This document shows positions 29,067 through 35,453 of a stretch of 64,000 nucleotides of DNA, piece after piece. The notes below the pieces were generated by a model that searched no databases, was not told the DNA's origin, and was given only the letters and a program-made list of their open reading frames with translations. This DNA is from an uncultured Coriobacteriales bacterium (lineage in GTDB: Bacteria; Actinomycetota; Coriobacteriia; Coriobacteriales; UMGS124): assembly GCA_934654475.1 (NCBI GenBank), contig CAKUFZ010000005.1, positions 53,123 through 117,122 of the forward strand, read 5' to 3'. The position numbers and the translations under genes are program-made. The first letter of the stretch is position 1; the number at the start of each line of letters is the position of its first letter.

Positions 29067-30782
29067 ATGACCAGCTCGTACATGAGGATGTCTCGCCTGT
29101 ACGCCCCCACGCTGCGTGAGGATCCCCAGGATGCCGACATCGCCAGCCACCGCCTGCTGCTGCGCGCCGGCTGCATCCGCAAGACCGCCTCGGGCCTGTA
29201 CTCCTACCTGCCCCTCGCTTGGCGCTCGCTGCTCAAGATCGAGCAGATCGTGCGCGAGGAGATGGACGCCATCGACGCCCAGGAGCTCATGCTCCCCATC
29301 CTCACGCCCGCCGAGTTCTGGCACCAGTCGGGCCGCTGGAACGACTACGGCCCCGAGCTCATGCGCATCTCCGATCGTCACGACCGCGAGTTCTGCCTGG
29401 GCCCGACGCACGAGGAGACCTTCACCGACCTCGTGCGCAACGAGCTGCGCTCCTACAAGCAGCTGCCCGTGACGCTCTACCAGATTCAGGACAAGTTCCG
29501 CGACGAGGCGCGTCCGCGCTTCGGCCTGCTGCGCGGCCGTGAGTTCATCATGAAGGACGCCTACTCCTTCCATGCCGACCACGAGAGCCTCCAGAAGACC
29601 TACGAGGACATGAACGGCGCCTATGCCCGCGTGTGCGAGCGCTGCGGCATCGACTACGCTGCCGTTGAGGCCGACTCCGGCCAGATCGGTGGCAAGGTTA
29701 CGACCGAGTTCATGGCGCTTGCCGAGGCCGGCGAGGCCGAGCTCGTGTACTGCGAGTGCGGCTACGCCGCCGACGTCGAGGCCGCCGAGGCCCGTCCCCA
29801 TCTCACGATGTGCGAGGCCGCTGCCTGCGAGAAGGTCTACACGCCTGGCTGCGGCACCATCGAGGACGTCGCCACGTTCCTCAAGGTTCCTACCAACGAG
29901 ACGGTCAAGGCTTTCGCCCTTGTTGCCGACGACGGCCAGGGCTGGGTCGTGTTCGTGCCCGGCGACCACGAGGTCAACGAGTGCGCCCTCGAGCACCGCT
30001 TCGGCGAGTGGCGCATGATGAACGAGGAAGAGCTTGTCGCCTGCGGCCTCGTCAAGGGCTTCATCGGCCCCAAGGGCATCTCCGACAAGGTGCATGTGCT
30101 TGCCGACGAGTCGCTGCGCGCTCAGAAGCGCTGGATCTGCGGCGCCAACGAGGCCGACTACCACTTCGTCGCTGCCGAGTGCGGCGTCGACTTCCCCGAG
30201 CCCGAGTACGCCTTCGTCGCTGCCGCCCAGGCCGGCGACGCGTGCCCTTGCTGCGGCAAGCCCCTCTCCAGCGCCCGCGGCATCGAGATGGGCCAGACCT
30301 TCCAGCTCGGCACCAAGTACTCCGACGCCATGGGCGCCACCTTCGCCGACGAGAACGGCGTTGAGCAACCCTTCCTCATGGGTTGCTACGGCATCGGCGT
30401 GTCGCGCACCCTGGCCGCCATCGTCGAGCAGCACAACGACGAGAACGGCATCGTGTGGCCCGTCTCCGTCGCTCCCTACGAGGTCGCCGTCATCCCGCTT
30501 GCCTGCGGCGACGACGTGCTCCAGCCTCTGGCCGAGAAGGTCGCGGCTGAGCTTGCCGAGCAGGGCATCGAGGTCGTGCTCGACGACCGCGACGAGCGCC
30601 CCGGCGTGAAGTTTGCCGACAACGACCTCATGGGCTTCCCCTTCCAGGTCGTCATCGGCAAGAAGAGCGCTGCTGTCGGCAACGTCGAGCTCAAGTGCCG
30701 CGCCACCGGCGAGCGCACCGTTGTGCCTGCCGCTGAGGTTGCCGCCCAGCTCGCCGAGGCCATCAAGGCCCAGCGCGCCTAA
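29067..30782 (+). CDS. proS: Prolyl-tRNA synthetase (bacterial type, with editing domain)
   Basis: 571 residues, standard for bacterial ProRS carrying the INS editing domain between motifs 2 and 3. Motif 1 is in LLRAGCIRKTASGLYSYLP, motif 2 in KFRDEARPRFGLLRGREF, and motif 3 in MGCYGIGVSRTLAAI. The anticodon-binding domain is at the C-terminus (EVAVIPLACGDD onward). It charges tRNA-Pro and clears mischarged Ala. A terminator follows 50 bp after the stop. Confidence 0.97.
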   Translation: MTSSYMRMSRLYAPTLREDPQDADIASHRLLLRAGCIRKTASGLYSYLPLAWRSLLKIEQIVREEMDAIDAQELMLPILTPAEFWHQSGRWNDYGPELMRISDRHDREFCLGPTHEETFTDLVRNELRSYKQLPVTLYQIQDKFRDEARPRFGLLRGREFIMKDAYSFHADHESLQKTYEDMNGAYARVCERCGIDYAAVEADSGQIGGKVTTEFMALAEAGEAELVYCECGYAADVEAAEARPHLTMCEAAACEKVYTPGCGTIEDVATFLKVPTNETVKAFALVADDGQGWVVFVPGDHEVNECALEHRFGEWRMMNEEELVACGLVKGFIGPKGISDKVHVLADESLRAQKRWICGANEADYHFVAAECGVDFPEPEYAFVAAAQAGDACPCCGKPLSSARGIEMGQTFQLGTKYSDAMGATFADENGVEQPFLMGCYGIGVSRTLAAIVEQHNDENGIVWPVSVAPYEVAVIPLACGDDVLQPLAEKVAAELAEQGIEVVLDDRDERPGVKFADNDLMGFPFQVVIGKKSAAVGNVELKCRATGERTVVPAAEVAAQLAEAIKAQRA

Positions 30783-30830
30783 GGGCTGCCGGGTGCCTTC
30801 GGGTGCCTGAGACATTCCCGCGTCAAGAGA

Positions 30831-30862
30831 GGGTCGTCCGAGAGTCTCGGGCGACCCTTTTT
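30831..30862 (+). terminator. Rho-independent terminator after proS
   Basis: GGGTCG-CCGAGA pairs with TCTCGG-CGACCC (30831-30857; a T opposite G interrupts the stem), followed by five T (30858-30862). Confidence 0.9.
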
Positions 30863-30888
30863 GCGCGAGGTGAAACGAGGTTCAAACG

Positions 30889-30926
30889 AGAGAGGGGCTG
30901 CCTGGAATACCGGGCAGCCCCTCTCT
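30889..30926. terminator. Perfect 14-bp hairpin between proS and the convergent hydrolase gene
   Basis: AGAGAGGGGCTGCC (30889-30902) and GGCAGCCCCTCTCT (30913-30926) are exact reverse complements around a 10-nt loop. It lies 67 bp after the stop of the minus-strand hydrolase. Read on that strand the T-run after the stem is weak (CGTTTG), so it is a terminator of imperfect type or a transcription-clash barrier. Confidence 0.6.
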
Positions 30927-30993
30927 GTGTGTTGACGCATGTGTTGTCTTGAGCCTGGCCGCTGACGCCGGCTTCCGCGCCGCCGCACTCCTG

Positions 30994-32103
30994 TTAGCTG
31001 AGCGTCACGCCGCCAAGCCAGCCCCAGCGGGGGGTGACGGTGGAACCGTAATAGCTTATCCAGCTGCCCAGGTCGATGGTGCGGATGTAGCCGATGTTGT
31101 CCATCACGGTGCCGCCGCCCACGTAGATGCCCACGTGGCCATAAATCTGGCCGGCCGAGGTGTGGGGGTGCGAGGACACGGCCACGATCATGCCCGGCTG
31201 GATGGAGCCCTGGTCGGAGGAATAGCACCAGGAGGCGTACATGTCGCAGGCGTCGCCGCCGAAGTAGCCGATGCCGGCGTTGGTGAAGACGTTGGTCACC
31301 CATGCGGCGCAGTAGCCGGCACCGGGGGAGGGCGTGGAGTTGCAGCAGCTCAAGACGGCGCTTGCCGAGGTGCCGCCGTAGGAGCCCGAGGTCTGGGCTG
31401 CCGCTGCGGCTTCGGCGGCCGCGGCAGCTTCGGCTGCGGCCTGAGCCTGGGCGATGAGCTCCTGGTTGTACTGCTCGGTGAGGGCCTGCACTTGCTCGTC
31501 GAGGCTCGAAAGCAGGTTGTAGGCGTCGTTTTGGCGCTGAAGCATCTGGGCGAGCTGGTCTTCCTGCTGGGCCTTCAGGTCCTCGAGCTCGGCGAGCTGG
31601 GCCTCGAGCTCGGCCTCCCAGGCCTCAAGCTGCGCCTGGGTGTCTTTAATCTGCGCGATGAGCTCGGCCTCGGCGTCGCTCACCTTGTTGAGGTAATAGA
31701 TGTTGCGGAACAGCTCCTCAAAGTCGGCCGAGTTGAGCACCACGTCGATGGGCGTGGTGGTGCCGTGCTTGTAGCTGTTCGACACGTAGGTGGCGAGCCC
31801 TTCCTGCTCGGTGGCAAGCTGGGCCTTCGTGGCCTCAATCTGCTCCTGGGTCTGGCCGATCTCGATGTTCTTGGCCTCGATGGCGCCCAGCGTGGCGTCG
31901 AGCTCCTGACTGAGCTGCTGGTACTCCCAGGCGAGTTCGTCGATCTGGGCCTGCACGGCCTCGTATTGCGCCTGAGCGTCGGCCAGGGCGGCCGCGGTTG
32001 CCTCTTCGGCACAAGACGTGCGGGGCGACAGGCTGGCGCAGCAGCCGAGCGCGGCGGCGTAGCCGGTAAGGGATGCGAACTGGCGGCGAGAAAGCAAAGC
32101 CAT
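30994..32103 (-). CDS. Tat-exported coiled-coil peptidoglycan hydrolase (NlpC/P60- or CHAP-like)
   Basis: 369 residues. The N-terminus carries a twin-arginine signal (SRRQFASL, residues 5-12) with an Ala-rich h-region, so export is probably by Tat. Residues about 35-245 are a long Glu/Gln/Ala-rich coiled coil resembling PcsB/RipC-type regulators, including NSYKHGTTTPIDVVLNSADF. An Ala-rich linker leads to a papain-like domain with Cys265 (GYCAAWV) and His323 (GHVGIYVGGG). The likely role is cell-wall cleavage during division. ATG 32103 is chosen (GAAAGG nine bases upstream); TTG 32109 is possible. It is transcribed towards proS. Confidence 0.85.
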   Translation of the reverse strand: MALLSRRQFASLTGYAAALGCCASLSPRTSCAEEATAAALADAQAQYEAVQAQIDELAWEYQQLSQELDATLGAIEAKNIEIGQTQEQIEATKAQLATEQEGLATYVSNSYKHGTTTPIDVVLNSADFEELFRNIYYLNKVSDAEAELIAQIKDTQAQLEAWEAELEAQLAELEDLKAQQEDQLAQMLQRQNDAYNLLSSLDEQVQALTEQYNQELIAQAQAAAEAAAAAEAAAAAQTSGSYGGTSASAVLSCCNSTPSPGAGYCAAWVTNVFTNAGIGYFGGDACDMYASWCYSSDQGSIQPGMIVAVSSHPHTSAGQIYGHVGIYVGGGTVMDNIGYIRTIDLGSWISYYGSTVTPRWGWLGGVTLS

Positions 32104-32127
32104 TGACAAGGGCCTTTCGGTTGAAGC

Positions 32128-32151
32128 GGTGTTGCATAAGGTGTTGCATAA
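32128..32151. repeat. 12-bp tandem repeat (GGTGTTGCATAA)x2
   Basis: Two exact adjacent copies (32128-32139, 32140-32151), 25 bp upstream of the minus-strand hydrolase start. On that strand they read TTATGCAACACC twice and overlap a possible promoter (TTGATT, 17 bp, TATGCA). They may be a regulator-binding pair. The word TTGCATAAGG also occurs at 62202. Confidence 0.6.
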
Positions 32152-32383
32152 AGCGAATCAAGTATATCGTGCGCCCGGACAGCTGGAGGCAAAGCGCGCG
32201 CGATTGCCCCCGCAGCCCATGCAATTGGCAGAGTGTGATTCGCGTGTTTTGCGTCGCCGATAGGGGAGCCTGCCGTATCCTTTTGCATGTTCAGCCTGGT
32301 GGACCCCGTGCGTCGAGCGGGTGCCTTGGGCCGCTGCGACCCTCGCAAGGGCGCGGCCGGTCACCTTTGAAACGGAGCCTTGG

Positions 32384-34135
32384 ATGCCATCTGAGAACCT
32401 TGTCAGCATCTTCCATACGTCTGCCTCCAAGCGCAGCCCCGCTGTGCTTGCGGCCCTGCTTGCCTGCCTCACCGCCCTCGTGCTTGCCTGCATGGCGCCC
32501 GGCTATGCCCGGGCGTCGTACTTTAGCGACGTGCCGGAGGGCGAGTGGTATGCCACATGGGTCGACCAGGCCTTTGACCAGGGGCTCATGTCGGGCTACA
32601 CCGATGCGAACGACGAGCTCACAGGCTTTTTCGGCCCCGATGACGAGCTCACGCGCGCCCAGGTGGCCATGGTGCTGTGGCGCATGGCGGGCATGCCTGG
32701 GATTCACGAGGGCAGCCTGTTCGACGATGTAGAATTTGGCGCCTGGTACGAGGCAGCGGTTGACTGGTGCGTGGAGGCGGGTGTGGTCACCGGCTACACC
32801 TCAGGCGTCGACGAGGGGTGCTTCCGCCCCGACAGGCCCGTCAGCCGCCAGGAGCTTGCCGTGATGGCTTGGCGCTATGCCGAGTGGGCGGGCATGGACA
32901 CCACCGACCCCGACCCCGTGCCGCTTGAGTCCACCACTGACTGGGAAAGTGCCGACTCCTGGGCGTTCGAGGCCCTCATGTGGACGGCGGCCACGGGCGT
33001 GCTCTCGGGCTTTGACAACCAAGACGGGACGAAGTCCATCAAGCCCTTTGGCACCGCGACCCGCGCCCAGGCGGCAAAGGTGTTCGTCATGCTCTCCGAC
33101 CAGCCCGACCTGCCCGAGCCCGACAAGAAGCCTGCTGACGGTGCGGAATCGGGCGAGGGCAACTCCGGCGACGCCCACGACAAGCCCGCCTACGCGGTGC
33201 TGTATGCCGACGGCCTGCTGTCGCTTCAGCGCGGCGACGACACGGACCCCGCCCATGGCGAGGTGCTCGGCTCCTGGGAATGGGACGGGGCGTCTTCTCC
33301 CTGGTACGAGCAGCGCGACTCCGTGCGTTCCGTTGCTGTGCGCGATGCGGTCTGCGCGCGTGGGGGAGGTGTCTTCCGTGGCCTTGCAAACTGCACCTCG
33401 ATGAACCTTGCGCGTCTGGATGTGTCGGGCACGACGCTGCTCGACTCGATGTTTCGCTCCTGCGCCTCGCTCGAGACGCTCGACCTTTCGAGCTGGGACA
33501 CTTCGGGCGTGGAGAACTTTTCCTGCATGTTCGAGGGCTGCTCATCGCTGCGCGAGCTCAACCTGGCGGGCTTCGACACCTCTCTCGCGCTCGACCTGTC
33601 GTGGATGTTCTCGGGCTGCTCGGCCCTGAAGACGGTCGACGTGGCTGGCTGGGACGTGCATCGGGCCGAGTCGCTTTCGGCAATGTTCCGCGGCTGCGCC
33701 TCGCTCGAGGCACTCGACCTTTCCGGCTGGGATGTGTCTTCCGCGCTCTACCTGGCTTCGATGTTCCGCGATTGCGCGGCCCTGACCTCGCTGGACGTCT
33801 CCACGTGGGACGTCTCGGGCGCCATCGACTGCTCGCACATTTTCGACGGCTGCACCTCGCTCGACCCGGCAGACATCCCCAGTTGGGATGCTCCCACCGA
33901 GGTGGACAAGGGCGGCAAGTTCGCGGGCGAAGGTGAGTCCGAGGAACCCTCTGCGGAGCCGACGCCCGATAAGGGTCTCGCGGATGAGGTTGCCATCCTC
34001 GGCGAGGATGCCGCGGATGGACCAGCACCCCTCGACGGAGATTCCGCGGATGCGCCCGAGGCCTTCAACGAGGGCGACCTTGCGTCCGCCGTGCTCGAAC
34101 TAGGGGAGAACTTCGTTTCCGCCCTGGCTGCCTAG
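32384..34135 (+). CDS. Surface protein with three SLH domains and BspA-type (DUF285) repeats
   Basis: 583 residues. A signal peptide (about 1-45: KRSPAVLAALLACLTALVLA, then YARAS) precedes three S-layer-homology domains (about 47-103, 113-170, 186-238). These would bind secondary cell-wall polymer. About 336-490 hold five to six 26-residue leucine-rich BspA/DUF285 repeats (e.g. GCASLEALDLSGWDVSSALY). An acidic tail ends LELGENFVSALAA. ACGGAG precedes ATG 32384. A paralogue lies at 35.5 kb, beyond an Abi gene. Likely role: adhesion or host interaction. Confidence 0.88.
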   Translation: MPSENLVSIFHTSASKRSPAVLAALLACLTALVLACMAPGYARASYFSDVPEGEWYATWVDQAFDQGLMSGYTDANDELTGFFGPDDELTRAQVAMVLWRMAGMPGIHEGSLFDDVEFGAWYEAAVDWCVEAGVVTGYTSGVDEGCFRPDRPVSRQELAVMAWRYAEWAGMDTTDPDPVPLESTTDWESADSWAFEALMWTAATGVLSGFDNQDGTKSIKPFGTATRAQAAKVFVMLSDQPDLPEPDKKPADGAESGEGNSGDAHDKPAYAVLYADGLLSLQRGDDTDPAHGEVLGSWEWDGASSPWYEQRDSVRSVAVRDAVCARGGGVFRGLANCTSMNLARLDVSGTTLLDSMFRSCASLETLDLSSWDTSGVENFSCMFEGCSSLRELNLAGFDTSLALDLSWMFSGCSALKTVDVAGWDVHRAESLSAMFRGCASLEALDLSGWDVSSALYLASMFRDCAALTSLDVSTWDVSGAIDCSHIFDGCTSLDPADIPSWDAPTEVDKGGKFAGEGESEEPSAEPTPDKGLADEVAILGEDAADGPAPLDGDSADAPEAFNEGDLASAVLELGENFVSALAA

Positions 34136-34151
34136 TTGTTTGGCACACTGT

Positions 34152-34186
34152 GACCCCGCCGTACCCTTTCTGGGTTTGGCGGGGTC
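34152..34186. terminator. Terminator hairpin after the first SLH/BspA gene
   Basis: GACCCCGCC (34152-34160) pairs with GGCGGGGTC (34178-34186), with an inner ACCC/GGGT extension. No long T-run follows on either strand. It lies between convergent genes and may serve both. Confidence 0.6.
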
Positions 34187-34207
34187 CTAACTCGTCTCCC
34201 GTGAGCG

Positions 34208-35104
34208 TTATTTGATGAACCCGAAACGGTTCAGGACATCAGTAAGTATTGGACTTTCTTGAGAGAACTGCTGCGAGAGCGCTCTTATAGAGCCATGCGC
34301 CTCTTCAATGGTTTCGGGTGGCAGAATGTTGCCCATCAGATTGACCGCGTCAAAGAGGCTGATGTCGTGGACGGGCCCCATCTTTGCGCAGTACAAGCGA
34401 TCACCGTGTGCGCAGATGTTTCGACACTCAACCAGGGCGCGCAGCGTGAGACGCATGGCATGTGGCGTCAGGATGCTCTTTTCAGTCCTGTGCTGCAGGC
34501 GCACAACACGCTTGCATATTTGGTTCTGTTCAGCTCTGGGAAGCAGATTGAAAAAGTACGATACGTTTCCGAACGTCAGTTCGTTTACAAGCACCCATAG
34601 GGGCACTTCGCCATATTGTTCCCGGTAGTGCTGGATATAAGGTTTGCACTGTCGCTGCACAACGGCTTTGTACCGCAGCTCCTCGATGAATTTTGGCAAA
34701 TCGGCGACGAACGCCTTCTGGCCGGGCATGTAATCTTGGCGCGTTGTGTAGTTTTCCATATCGAGGTATGCCGCTGGTTCTGGATGGTGCTCGCAAAACG
34801 TGTGTGCGCTAACGGATTTTACCCGTGTCTCGCAGCGCAAAAGGCATCCCAGCATGAGTTCGCGCAGTTTTGCGTCGAAGCGGTACAGGGTGTAGATGTC
34901 GGAAAACGATGCCCCGGCTATATATCTTTCCTCTGGGGAAGACGAGCTGGCGATGCGATCGATAAAAGGCGCTTTGTAGCCGTTTATCACGGCATAATAG
35001 TTTTCACCAAGAAGAATATCGCCGTCGGAAGCACTGACCCGCAGGCCTCTTCGGCTGAGGATTTCCAGCTGTTCTGATATGGAGCAGAATGGTTTTGCGG
35101 GCAT
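34208..35104 (-). CDS. Abi-type abortive-infection protein (AbiD/AbiF-like, Abi_2, HEPN fold)
   Basis: 298 residues. The N-terminus (PFCSISEQLEILSRRGLRV, then YYAVINGYKAPF) and the middle (RFDAKLRELMLGCLLRCETRVKS) fit the Abi_2 family, and CRNICAHGDRLY gives the Rx4H motif of HEPN RNases. Homologues abort phage infection, sometimes by cutting tRNA or rRNA. The gene is visibly more A/T-rich than its surroundings, stands alone on the minus strand between two paralogous surface genes, and so was probably acquired. GGAGG (plus coordinates 35109-35113) fixes ATG 35104. No antitoxin partner is visible. Confidence 0.85.
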   Translation of the reverse strand: MPAKPFCSISEQLEILSRRGLRVSASDGDILLGENYYAVINGYKAPFIDRIASSSSPEERYIAGASFSDIYTLYRFDAKLRELMLGCLLRCETRVKSVSAHTFCEHHPEPAAYLDMENYTTRQDYMPGQKAFVADLPKFIEELRYKAVVQRQCKPYIQHYREQYGEVPLWVLVNELTFGNVSYFFNLLPRAEQNQICKRVVRLQHRTEKSILTPHAMRLTLRALVECRNICAHGDRLYCAKMGPVHDISLFDAVNLMGNILPPETIEEAHGSIRALSQQFSQESPILTDVLNRFGFIK

Positions 35105-35453
35105 GGTGCCTCCAAATGAGAAAGGGCCGCAGTACCTTGCGGCATGCGACCCTTCCCAGTACCGGCCTCCGTGGAGCGTCCGGTCCGTATCACTGACGCA
35201 AATGTATCACCTGCCGACGCCCTTGTCTAGGATGGCACGAAAACACTGCCTGTTGAGAGCGGTGCGGTGCCGACGGGGGAGGCGTGTGGCTGCGCTTTGC
35301 ACAGAGGCCGATTTGTTGACAACAATTCAGCACATGCCCATCGGCCATTTGCCCAAGCTGCGCACGTTGCCCATATGCGCGGGTGTACCATGCGTGTATC
35401 TGAAGTAGCGCTGAAGGGTCGTCGGCGGACGGCGCGAGGAAAGGAGCGAGGCT
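35105..35453. other. Intergenic region between the Abi gene and the second SLH/BspA gene
   Basis: 349 bp with no supportable gene. Contents: the Abi ribosome site; a hairpin with a 6-bp stem (GCCGCA/TGCGGC, 35126-35143) in the Abi leader; the palindrome TTGTTGACAACAA (35313-35325); and AAAGGAG (35440-35446) ahead of the pseudogene start. On the minus strand GTGATAC occurs twice, and TGATACATT there could be an extended -10 for the Abi gene. Confidence 0.5.
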
